A stretch of 64,000 bases of DNA, from positions 147,001 to 211,000 of the forward strand of contig JAANYP010002780.1 in assembly GCA_020465985.1 (NCBI GenBank), given 5' to 3'. How positions within the stretch are numbered: the first letter of the stretch is position 1; every line of letters starts with the position of its first letter. Shown here in pieces: positions 54,286 through 64,000 of the stretch. Source of the DNA: Centrapalus pauciflorus. Its lineage: Eukaryota > Streptophyta > Magnoliopsida > Asterales > Asteraceae. A program made the translations under genes and the position numbers. The notes beneath the pieces are model-generated. The model was not told where the DNA came from, ran no database searches, and worked only from the letters and a program-made list of their open reading frames with translations.

Positions 54286-54610
54286 CCCTTAAAGATCTTT
54301 TATAAAAACCATGGCTACTAAGTTAACCACTAAGTGATCTCTATAGAATTAGCATTATTATTAATAAATAATAATAATCCATATATCATTTTTTTATGTT
54401 TAAAATATTTTATTACTATTATTATTTTCCAACAAAAAAATAAATTTATTTATTTAATATCATAATTATTGTTAATATTCTCATTCTAGCATGTATAATC
54501 ATTTATTTAGGTTTAAGGTATTACATTTCTATTTTTTTCAAGAGGTTCTTATATACACACATACACATACCACCTCATTATCTAGATCTCTTTCCAATCA
54601 CGACAGAGGG

Positions 54611-55183
54611 TAGCAGTGTAATTTAGCTGAGTCAAACTGTATCACCAATCTCGAACTAATCGAGAAAACTCAAGCTCAAAACTTAGCTCGAGCTATATCA
54701 AACGTCATTTTCAAGTTCGAGCTTGGCTCGATAAGTTACTTGACATTTTTGAGCTAGGCTTGGCTCGATAAATTTTTAGAAAAGAAAAAACAAATTATAA
54801 ATCAACGAGTTAACATAACATCTCAACAATTTGATTTGCCTAACACGATATATACGAAACAGAAATTCATACATAACTCATAATGACCATGGCTATTTCA
54901 TTATTCATATAGACTATAAAAGTTAAAAAAAAAAAAACATACAAGCTGTAAAGTGTGACTTATATAACAGTGATAAAATTTTATTGTGTATAAAGTTTAA
55001 GAGTAAAAAATATAAACTTATATGTTCACGAGCCCATCGAGCCAGTTAAATTGATACTTGAACTTGGCTCAGTTCATACTGGAGTAGCTCGAGCTCGACT
55101 TGATCAGCTACAAGTCGTGTTTGAGTTTATTTTCAAGTCAATCTCAAGTAACTCACAAGCTATCTCATCTCATTTACACCCTA
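54611..55183. mobile_element. hAT-like element, 573 bp, with GCTCGAGCTTGG repeats
   Basis: TAGCAGTGTAA and, complemented, TAGGGTGTAAA; flanks ACAGAGGG and ACAAAGGG (7 of 8 identical). The interior has repeated AGCTCGAG/GGCTCGA words near both ends. Confidence 0.65.
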
Positions 55184-56109
55184 ACAAAGGGTATGAAACA
55201 CAAAAAGTTTTATGTATGTTAAAGTTGTCAAAAAGGATTTTATTTTGAAAAGTAATGGTTGTTATTGAAACATAGTGTCTTTTGAAAACTTAATAAGTAC
55301 ACATTTTTAATGTTTGGATTTGCTAAATGAAGACTTACCTTTGTTTCCTCAAAATGTATGTACATTGATACTTTTTCAAAAATTTGCAATTTTAACTTTT
55401 CCAGACACAAAAATAAAATGTTTTTGTGTATTTTCATTCAAATATCAGTTTTGAGATTTTTGAGTTTTAAACACTCAAAGAAGTACATAAACACCCTCAT
55501 AACTCAACCCCAAACACACGTGCTCTCTAAAAAAAGAAACAATTATTACTTTGGTGGTACCACGGTGGGCATCATAACGATGATCGACATGAACCAAGCT
55601 CTTAATATTGTATGACCTTATAACAATCTGTAATTCGTCATAATCCTACAAACTATTATAAATAAAGTATCGTAGTAAAGAGATGAGTATGTTTCAACAA
55701 TAAGGTTAGTTATTTGACTAGAAGAACATGCATACGAAATTTATACCGAGCTCTATCCATTCCATGACGGATTACATCATAACTTATTATGGTCAAAGAC
55801 GCGTGAACTATCAACGTTGCTTCGCCATTCGGGCACTCGTAGAGTACAAAGCATGCAAGACTTGATTAGTTGATAACTTGATTGCTTTGTATTTTGTAAA
55901 TCCGATTGGTTTGGCAATTTTCCTTTGTGTTTTTCAAAACTTTAATTTTGAAGAAGTAAGCCCATTGAAATATGGGTGTTTATAGGTAAATCAGCAACAA
56001 GGGTTGCCTCCCCTCATGCTTGATATTATCACTTAGCCATTTGGCATCCTTTGAATACAAATAATCCTTTGAAAAGTTTCTATATTTTTTTATTTCAACT
56101 TGTTATAAT
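55184..56109. other. Intergenic DNA without recognisable gene
   Basis: Two short open frames (55051-55248 and 55358-55615) have no motifs. Nothing else recognised. Confidence 0.5.
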
Positions 56110-56565
56110 GTAAAGAATATTACTTAGCCAAATTATTGGTTTTTATAAATAATTTTTTGCCCTGAAAACCATCGATCTATAGGGTGATCTAGGTTGGAAA
56201 AGTTGGTATTTTTTTTTAAATTCAATGGTTTAACAAACTACTTTGCATATTTGTCTTGGAATTTGCATTTTGTCAAAGGATTTGCATTATGTAGCATTTG
56301 CATTTATCAGGATTTTGTCAAAGAATCTACATTATCTTTTAGGAAAAATTTGTTAATCTGAAAAATGCAAGGTAACTGAGATTTAAAATCCTAGGGGGAG
56401 GTTGAGTTTTTAAAATAACAAATAAGGAAAGGATTTCAGAAATCCTACGATTTCGAATCCTTACTGAAATCTGGGAACCAAATACATGATTTTAAATGCA
56501 AATCCCAGGGAATCCTAGGAAATCCGCGAACCAAACGCTCATTAGTTTACTTCTCTTTTTTTTTT

Positions 56566-56956
56566 GGATAATTGCGCAAAAAAACCTTTAATTTGTCAGT
56601 TTTTTGTGATTAAAACCCCAAACCATTTTTCGTTGAATAGAAAACTCCGAACTAACTAAAAATCAGTAAATCAAGGTTTTTCAATAGGTAACCGGTTGAA
56701 ACTGGTTATTAATACTACGTGGACCGGTAAATAACCTACGTAAAATAAATTTTAATTATTGAAACCGGTTTCAACAATTCCACGTAGGTTATTTACCGGT
56801 CCAGTAGGATTAATAACCGGTTTCAACCAGTTACTCACTAGTAAAACCTTGATTTACTGACTTTTAGCTAGTTCAGGGTTTTCTATGCAACGAAAAATGG
56901 TTTAGGGTTTTAATCACAAAAGGCTGACAAGTTTGGAGCTTTTTGTGCAATTATCC
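56566..56956. mobile_element. Fold-back MULE MITE, 391 bp, private to unit A
   Basis: GGATAATTGCGCAAAA and, complemented, GGATAATTGCACAAAA; the arms continue through TTTTTCGTTG and AACCGGTTTC to a GAAACCGGTTTC centre. It lies in a T-rich site, so the TSD cannot be read. The same site in unit B (about 62775) is empty. Confidence 0.8.
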
Positions 56957-57108
56957 TTTTTTTCATTTTTTTTAAGTTTGAAGAAAATTGCATAATTGAA
57001 TTGGTTAATATGGTGATACACACATATCTACCATATAATCGTATGAAGTTTACTTGATGAAAAAAGAAACATATTCGTTTGGTTTATAACGTAAATAGAT
57101 AAAGAAAA

Positions 57109-57584
57109 GGGGTATTTGCACAAAAAAAAAAACTCTAAAGTTGAACCATTTTTGTGATTAAAACCACAATCATTTTTCATTGCACAAAAAACCCCCAACT
57201 AACTAAAATTTTTCAACATGAGGTTTTTTTCAAAAATAATAACTTGTAACCTGATGAACCAGTTGTAATCTACTGACTACCTTTCGTCTTTAACGAACCT
57301 TCATTCCAGCGAACTCAGTTGTCTATGTTTTATGATTCAAATTCACAGTTCTTGTTGATTTATTTGTTCAAATCTGTGTTTTTCTATTAAAAATTACTTT
57401 TTCGATGAAATTCTGGTGGTCACTGATGACTTGTTGACGGTGGTGTGTGACTTTCATTCGGTTACAACCGGTAATATCCCGATTCTATGAAATTTTGTCT
57501 ATTGGGGTTTTTGTGCTATGAAAAAATGATTGGGTGTTTTAATTACAAAAATGGTTCAACTCGATGGTTTTTTCCTAATATCCC
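57109..57584. mobile_element. MULE, 476 bp, unit A copy
   Basis: GGGGTATTTGCACAAA...TTCCTAATATCCC with exact 9-bp TSD TAAAGAAAA (57100-57108, 57585-57593). The interior (about 57270-57480) is less AT-rich and gene-like in texture (CCTTCATTCCAGCGAACTC, GACTTGTTGACGGTGG). Confidence 0.88.
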
Positions 57585-57703
57585 TAAAGAAAAACACATG
57601 AACTTTAGGTCAAAGGATAAAATAAATACTTTTGGTGAAGGTAATAACCAAATTAATAGACTTGATTTTCTGATTGAAGAAGCAATAATAAACTATTTTA
57701 GCA

Positions 57704-58627
57704 TCTATATATATTACTAAAACAACATTAATAGAAAATGTTTATCTTGATTAATCAACCAACTAATTTTTCATATATTTTATTATTTGGCTTTATTGAT
57801 TATATAAAGTCATTGATTGAAATAAATTAATTATAAATATTTATGCATTAAAAATCTATAGTAATTTTAATATTACTATAAATAAATGAATTATAAATAT
57901 TTATGATTCAAACGTAAGTAATTTTAATATTACTATAAATAAATGAATTATAAATATTTATGCATTAAAAATCTATAGTAATTTTAATATTACTATAAAT
58001 AAATGATTGTTCATTCTACTGGAAAATGTTATTGAATATCAAATATACTTACATTTTTAAGATATTATATTATTATTATTTTCTAAAAATTTAAACAAAC
58101 TATTGTAATTTCATACAATTATAATTCTAAAATAGTTTTAAATAATTTATTTTCATCTAAAGCCAATTTAAATTATATATATTAAAAGTTTATCTTTTAA
58201 AAAATATTTCTAAAGAAGTGTACTATATGGATTTACTTATGATTGTCTAATAAAATTTATGCAATTCAACTATGTAAAAACTAAATACCAATCAATATTT
58301 TATAACCTTCGTATATTTTTAATAATATAAAATGATTTTCATATGAATATTTGATTTTATTGGATTCAAATGAGGTGATAATAATACACCAATAAATGTC
58401 ATAAAACGGACCGGGATGCAATAACACTTATTAAAATTCGTATTAACTATGTTTATCCTACTATCATGACTTTTACATTAATATTTTATAGGATCTCAAA
58501 AAATTTATCTATACCATTTTAACATGAATGTTTTATTATTTTTGTAATAATAGTTTATTATTATATACAGATTTTAAAATATATATTCATTAAAAATACT
58601 CATGTAATACATGGGTCAGTAATCTAG
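57704..58627 (+). mobile_element. Non-autonomous Helitron, 924 bp, with defined empty site
   Basis: Begins TCTATATATATTACTAAAAC after A; ends with the hairpin CATGTAATACATG, then GGTCAGTAATCTAG before T. Unit B has the uninterrupted sequence TTTTAGCATATCTTC at about 63575-63589, so insertion was exactly between A and T without duplication. Contains three 60-bp repeats (about 57827-58006) of ATTATAAATATTTATGCATT. Confidence 0.92.
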
Positions 58628-59669
58628 TATCTTCTAAACAACTCAACCATGATTTCACGCTCAAAATGAGAAGAGTCGATAATTACACTACTAAAAAAAA
58701 GTTATTGCAACGGAAAGAATCTGTCCTAAAAAATTGACCAATAGATTTGCATCGGATCTGCAACTGTCAAAAAACTTTTACGAGCCACAAGTTCCGTCAT
58801 GAATATTAACAATTTGTGGTTGATTTATGAGTGGAATAAAGTTCATCGCAAATCCGGTGAAAAATATAATTAAAAAAGTCTATGCAAAGCTGACACAAAA
58901 TATCACCGACACAAATCCGTCAAAAATATGCTGACTCAAAGCCGTCGCAAATCCTAGAAATTTGCAATGGATTTGCAACAGATTTTTGGTTGTTTTCTTT
59001 ATTATCTAGTTAAAAAGCGAAAACAAAAGTGCATATGAACATCCATTATGTAAATGAATACATAAAACTTGAGTTTTGGTAAGATATATGTTTTCATATA
59101 CATGCCTATAAAGACGTTCGTGTACGTTTGTATTGGTTTTAGATACATAACATGATTTATAATTCATTGTTCGTGGAGGACATATGCAAGTTGGGAGTTT
59201 TTTATTTTTAAAATTTTTTATGTGTATTAGAATTAATGCATATATTAATGTGTGGTAATAAGTACGGGTTATTTTTTTATTGGAGACGATTTCTAAAAAA
59301 TTAAAAAATGTTTAGGTCCGTTACAAATCCTAAAAATTTGTTAGGGATTTGCAACGGACGTTTGCTTGTTTAATTTATTTTCAGGTTAAAAAGCCAAAAA
59401 AATGCATACTCTATTATGTAAATGCATACATAAAACTTGAGTTTGAATAAGATATGTGCTTATATATTGTGCCTAAAGATACGTTCTTATACGTTTGTAT
59501 TGGTTTTAGATACGTAAGAGAGTTTATAATTCGTTATTGTGGTGTGACAAAGCGGAGCTAGAAAGAAAGGAGCACATCTTCTGAACAACCTTTAAACATT
59601 TGTTTTATAGTTTAAATATAAAATATTAACATATTATTAACTTGTAATATATTGTGTTATTTTGTATTA

Positions 59670-60629
59670 GGGAAATTTGTGAAAAAAAACAATAAAGTTT
59701 GACCATTTTTGTGATTAAAACCCCTAACCATTTTTTATTGCACAAAAAACTTCTAACCGACAAAATCTTCTGAAATTAAGACGTTACCGGTTATAACAGG
59801 TTGCTATGCTTACATGGCACACACGTGGCGTCCACATGGTAACCCCGACTAACGTGGCACCTACGTGGCACTACATGTATAATTTATTAAACTGAATTTT
59901 TTTTGCATAAAAAACCCCGAAATTGGTGACTTTTTCGATTAAAACCCTTAACTATTTTTTTCTCACCTCTAGCCAACAATCATATTTACCTTTTCTCTTC
60001 TCCTCTACCTCCAGCAACTCCGATTACTATATCCCCTCTTAATGTTCAATGTTGTTTATTTTATGTATGTTCGATTAACTTTACCGCTTAATCTTAAATT
60101 TAAACTTTAATTGTGTCGATTGAATCGATTTCGTTTTGTGTTCACGAGTTGCATTTTTAGCTTCGGCTTTATGTTCAATTTCGTTTATTTATGTTCCATA
60201 TTAGCTTCTGAATATTATCCGTCAGAGCAGTGAGGCTCGCTAGAGCCTAGACGATGGATGTTTCATTGGAAAACGAATTCTTTGTTTAATAAATAAAATT
60301 TTAATAAATATCTATGTCATCAAAATACAATTTGTGAAGACTCTATTTTAATTATCTTTGTTGGTTGGATGTTTTTTTCCAATAAAAAATGATTTGGGGT
60401 TTTAATTGAAAAAACTAAACAAGTTGAGGGGTTTTTACGCAAAAATCTATTTAAAAATTTTACACGTCATCAAGTTGCAACCGGCTAAACAGGTTGGAAG
60501 TCAGATTTTTTGAAAGAAACCTAAAATTACAAAGTTTTATCCGGTTGCAGGTTTTTTGTGCAATGAAAAATGGTTGCGGGTTTAAATCGCAAAAATGATC
60601 CAACTTGAAGGTTTTTTGTGCATTTCCCC
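59670..60629. mobile_element. MULE, 960 bp, nested in the CACTA; possible captured gene fragment
   Basis: GGGAAATTTGTG...GTGCATTTCCCC with exact 9-bp TSD TTTGTATTA (59661-59669, 60630-60638). A further inverted pair (GCATAAAAAACCCCG near 59909; GGGGTTTTTACGC near 60429) suggests another MULE within. Between them lies CT-rich then gene-like DNA (TCTTCTCCTCTACCTCCAGC at about 59996). Confidence 0.82.
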
Positions 60630-61000
60630 TTTGTATTACAATGATTTGATTTGGTATTTAGAATATTATGATTATTTGTACACAAAAAACTAGTTAAATA
60701 GAAAAACTGAAAAAAGCATGAAAACTTTACATGTATTTTGCGATAGATTTGTGATAGAGATGACCACTAGAATACAGTGAAGCTACGACGGATTTGCGAC
60801 CAAAATAACCACTAAATCAGAATGAATCTACAATGGATTTGTGTCCAAATCTATCGTAAACCGGTCGCAAAAACCCAAACGTAAATGCGTCACAAATAGC
60901 AGTCGTCCCAAACATTCAACGCAAACCCGTCGCAAAATAAGCCGACGCTAATACAATGCAAAGATAGACCGACGCAAAAACGTCGCAAACGTTTTTACAA

Positions 61001-61515
61001 GGGATAACTGCGTAAAAAACCACAAACCTGTCGGTTTTTTTTATTAAAACCTCAAACCAATTTTCGTTGCATAGAAAACCCCGAACTAACTAAAAATTCG
61101 TAAATTAAGGTTTTATCAATCGGTAACCGGTAGAAACCGGTTATTAATCCTACGTGGACCGGTAAATAACCTACGTGGAATAAATTTTAATTGTTGAAAC
61201 TGGTTGCAAAGTATTACACATCATTTAAACCCACGTTGATAATTTTTAATTGTACTTTTTAAACGGGAATATATCATCAACGGGGGTTTAAATGATGTGT
61301 AATACTTGGCAACCGGTTTCAACAATTAAAATTTATTTCACATAAGTTATTTACTAGTCCACGTAGGATTAATAACCGGTTTCAAACGGTTACCCATTGA
61401 TAAAACCTTGATTTACTGATTTATAGTTAGTTCGGGGTTTTTATGCAACGTTAAATAGTTTGAGGTTTTAATCACAAAAAACTGACAAGTTTGTGGTTTT
61501 TTGCGCAATTATTCC
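61001..61515. mobile_element. Fold-back MULE MITE, 515 bp, nested in the CACTA
   Basis: GGGATAACTGCGTAAAA and, complemented, GGAATAATTGCGCAAAA; exact 9-bp TSD TTTTTACAA (60992-61000, 61516-61524). The two arms pair over nearly their full length (AACCGGTAGAAACC, AGTATTACACATCATTTAAA and complement). Confidence 0.9.
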
Positions 61516-61660
61516 TTTTTACAACAAGTCTTTTTGGGTCTGTCATGCTCGTCACAATAGGTTTTTGCAGCAGATTTGCGACAAATTTTTCCGTCACAAA
61601 AAGGTTCTAGTAGTGTAATTAAGGCCACTCGAGTCCGCATATGTGATCAACACCATTAAA

Positions 61661-61999
61661 TAGGGGTGTTATCGGGACTAAATCCGGACCGAACCCGGTT
61701 AGGACCGAACCCGAACTTGGCTAAAATCTAAACCCGAGGACCGGACCATTACTTTACAATCGGTCCTATTCGGGACCGGTACCGGTTCGGTTCGGGATTT
61801 GGTGTATAAAAACTCAAAACCTAACATTACTTTGAAGGTTAGGGGTGTTATCGGACTGAACCCGGTTAGGACCGAACCCGAATTTGGTTAAAATCTAAAC
61901 CCGAGGACCGGACCATTACTTTACAATCGGCCTATTCGGGACCGGTACCGATTCGGTTCCGGTTCGTTTCGGGTATTTGGTCCGCATATAACACCCCTT
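61661..61999. mobile_element. hAT MITE, 339 bp, with CCGAACCCGGTT repeats
   Basis: TAGGGGTGTTATCG and, complemented, AAGGGGTGTTATAT; exact 8-bp TSD CCATTAAA (61653-61660, 62000-62007). The left end (AGGGGTGTTATCGG, then ACCGAACCCG) is repeated at about 61840, so the element contains an internal partial duplication. Confidence 0.9.
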
Positions 62000-62236
62000 C
62001 CATTAAATACAAATGTTCCTTCTTTTTCAACTTTAGGTTGCACTTCCCAGGCATAATAATATGTGATAACTACTTCTCATCATTGCCACTGTTAAAAATC
62101 TTAGGCTAACAGTAAACCTGGATAGTGATTTCATTAACGAATAATAAATAAATGTTTAATATTACTTAGCCAAATTATGGTTTTTATAAATAAATTGCCC
62201 TGAAAACCATCGATCATATCGTATTAGGGTGATCTA

Positions 62237-62723
62237 GGTAATTCGTAAAAAACCCACAACTTGTCAGTTTTCTGTGATTAAAACCTCAAATCATTTTTCG
62301 TTGCATAGAAAACCCTGAACAAATAAAAATAAGTAAATCAATATTTTATCAATGAGTAACCAGTTGGAACCGATTATTAATCCTACGTAAACCGGTAAAT
62401 AACCTACGTGAAATAAATTTTAATTGTTGAAACCGGTTGCCAAGTATTACACATGATTTAAATTCCCGTTGATGATGTAATCTCGTTTAAAAATTATGAT
62501 TAAAAATTATCAGCGGGAGTTTAAATGATGAGTAATACTTGACAACCGGTTTCAACAATTAAAATTTATTCCACGTATGTTATTTACCGGTCAACGTAGG
62601 ATTAATAACCGGTTTCAACCAGTTACTCATTGATAAAACATTGATTTACTGATTTTTAGTTAGTTCAGGGTATTCTACGCAACGAAAAATGGTTTGAGCT
62701 TTTAATCACAAAAAACTGACAAG
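62237..62723. mobile_element. Fold-back MULE MITE, private to unit B, right end shortened
   Basis: GGTAATTCGTAAAAAACCC, then TTGTCAGTTTTCTGTG; right arm CACAAAAAACTGACAAG. The last about 25 bp expected from 61001-61515 are missing. Unit A is uninterrupted at this point (GTGATCTAGGTTGG, about 56182). Confidence 0.78.
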
Positions 62724-62984
62724 ATTATTATTATTATTTTTTTTAATTCAATGGTTTGACAAATTACTTTAGTTTACTTTTTTTTCATTTTTTAAGTTTG
62801 AAGAAAATTGCATAATTGAATTATTGGTTTTATAACATAGTTAAATAAGCAATATACATCGATAATAGATTATTGATTTGGTTATTATGGTGATACACAC
62901 ATATCTTCCATATAATCGTATGAAGTTTACTTGATGAAAAAAGAAACATATTAGTTAATTTATAACGTAAATAGATAAAGAAAA

Positions 62985-63460
62985 GGGGTATTTGTAAATA
63001 AAAACATTCAAGTTGGACCATTTTTGTGATTAAACTCCCAATTATTTTTCATTACACAAAAAAACCCTCAACTAAATAAAATTTTTCAACATGAGGTTTT
63101 TTTCAAAAATAATGACTTGTAACCTGATGAACCGGTTGTAATCTGCTTTCTAACTTTCCGTCTTTGACGAACCTTCATTCCAGCGAAGTCATTTGTCTAT
63201 GTTTTATAATTCAAATTCACATTTCCTGTTGATTTATCTGTTCAGATCTGTGGTTTTCTGTTAAAATTTACTTTTTCGATGAAATTCTGGTGGTCACTGA
63301 TGACTTGTTGACGGTGGTGTGTGACTTTCATTCGGTTACAACCGGTAGTATCCTGATTCCATGAAATTTTGTCTGTTCGGGGATTTTTGTGCAATGAAAA
63401 AATGTTGAGGGTTTTAATTACAAAAATTGTTCAATTTGAGAGTTTTTTTTCAAATATCCC
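62985..63460. mobile_element. MULE, 476 bp, unit B copy
   Basis: Same element, same length and same 9-bp TSD (TAAAGAAAA at 62976-62984 and 63461-63469) as 57109-57584, so it was inserted before the tandem duplication. Confidence 0.88.
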
Positions 63461-63465
63461 TAAAG

Positions 63466-63638
63466 AAAAACACATGAACTTTGGGTCAAAGGATAATATA
63501 AATACTTTTGGTGAAAGGAATAACCAAATTAATAGACTTGATTTTTTGATTGAAGAAGCAATAATAAACTATTTTAGCATATCTTCTAAACAACTCAACC
63601 ATGAATTCAAGCTCAAAATGAAAAAGACTCCATAATTA
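63466..63638 (-). pseudogene. SABATH exon 4 C-terminal fragment, unit B
   Basis: On the minus strand it reads collinearly with the end of the intact exon 4, including a recognisable VELFRRYAK segment and SINLVIPFTK. It lacks two codons near the start and has lost the normal stop position. It is cut off upstream by the CACTA element at 63639. Confidence 0.82.
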
Positions 63639-64000
63639 CACTACTACAAAAAGAGGTTATTGCAACGGAAAGAATATGTCACAAAAATTGACCGATTTGT
63701 TGTAGATTTGCATCGGATCTGCAACTGCCAGAAAACTTTTGCGAGCCACAAATTCCGTCATGAATATATAACAATTTGTGGTTGATTTATGAGTGAAATT
63801 ATAAAGTTCATCACAAATCCGGTGAAAAATATTAATAATAATTAAAAAAAAGTCTACGTAAAGCTGACATAAAATATCACAGACACAAATCCGTCAAAAA
63901 TATGTTGACTCAAAGCCGTCGCAAATCCTAAAAATTTGCGAGGGATTTGCAACAGATTTTTGGTTGTTTTCTTTGTTATCTAGTTAAAAAACGAAAACAA
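63639..64000. mobile_element. CACTA element, left part, unit B copy
   Basis: CACTACTACAAAAAGAGG, then TTGCAACGGAAAG, collinear with 58686 onward, at the same position in the SABATH remnant; continues past the window end. Confidence 0.85.

Larger units (their letters stand above)
58686..61615. mobile_element. Non-autonomous CACTA element, 2.9 kb
   Basis: CACTACTAAAAAAAAG, then TTGCAACGGAAAG; complement of the right end CACTACTAGAACC, then TTTGTGACGGAAA. Both ends carry repeated GCAACGGATTTGCG-like subterminal motifs, typical of CACTA transposase binding. Flanks are TAATTA on both sides, so the exact 3-bp TSD is ambiguous. MULEs are nested at 59670 and 61001. No transposase. Confidence 0.78.
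56110..62060. repeat. Tandem duplication, unit A (decayed SABATH 3' region)
   Basis: Collinear with unit B (62150 to window end). Shared landmarks: TTACTTAGCCAAATTA (56121 and 62163), ACACACATATCT (about 57017 and 62894), a 476-bp MULE (57109 and 62985), SABATH exon 4 remnants (57590 and 63466) and a CACTA start (58686 and 63639). After allowing for the 924-bp Helitron, the offset is 5876-5877 bp. Confidence 0.85.
57590..62060 (-). pseudogene. SABATH exon 4 pseudogene, unit A, broken by insertions
   Basis: Pieces in the order of exon 4 on the minus strand: C-terminal part 57590-57703; after a Helitron, 58628-58685 (matching the MDELFIRYAK region); after a CACTA element, 61616-61660 (ATCAACACCATTAAA against the gene's GTCAACACCATCAACC); after a hAT element, about 62000-62060 (TTCAACTTTAGGTTGCACTTCC against TTCAACTTCATGTTGCACTTCT). 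Frame-disrupting changes and insertions make it non-coding. Confidence 0.8.
62150..64000. repeat. Tandem duplication, unit B, running off the window
   Basis: Second copy of the sequence described for 56110-62060. It lacks the Helitron and the 56566 insertion but has its own insertion at 62237-62723. Confidence 0.85.

Noticed and set aside
54984..55615. Small plus-strand genes at 55051-55248 and 55358-55615
   Set aside because: The first overlaps a hAT-like element end; the second has no motif or coding bias.

Overview
This window is nuclear DNA from a flowering plant. It is AT-rich, almost entirely built of transposable elements, and holds one intact host gene. The third ORF of the full-length Ty1/copia element resembles proteins I associate with Asteraceae repeats, so a composite-family plant is my best guess, but that is inference. 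There are no bacterial features; most long open frames are translations of (TA)n or lie inside transposons.

Layout. 1-22.7 kb: chains of short elements that abut (TA)n microsatellites on one or both sides and carry internal minisatellites, mixed with a hAT element, Helitron ends, a Tourist-like MITE and a 1.5-kb fold-back Mutator-like element (MULE). 22.7-25.5 kb: a non-autonomous CACTA element holding a Helitron, which holds a tRNA-derived SINE. 26.1-44.4 kb: a MULE with 9-bp target-site duplications (TSDs), split by a 3.4-kb solo LTR (TSD CAAAC), itself split by a complete 13.9-kb Sirevirus-like copia element (TSD GTGCT). The copia element has 297/296-bp LTRs, an initiator-Met PBS, gag, a pol broken by frame changes, a cluster of PPT-like motifs, and a third gene that seems to have its own TATA box and 5'-UTR intron.

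46.9-52.1 kb, minus strand: a complete four-exon SABATH carboxyl methyltransferase gene (365 codons, all introns phase 0), which I assembled from splice signals. Its introns carry a CACTA MITE, a fold-back MITE, a CACTA remnant and a hAT MITE. A Helitron 5' end about 0.5 kb upstream carries an inverted pair of G-boxes. 53.4-55.2 kb: three hAT elements with 8-bp TSDs.

56.1-64 kb: two tandem, decayed copies (offset about 5.9 kb) of the SABATH last exon and 3' flank. Some insertions are shared by both copies (a 476-bp MULE and a CACTA), others are private (a Helitron, several MULE fold-backs, a hAT). This gives internal empty sites and a relative order of events. The SABATH gene is the only locus I expect to encode a host protein.
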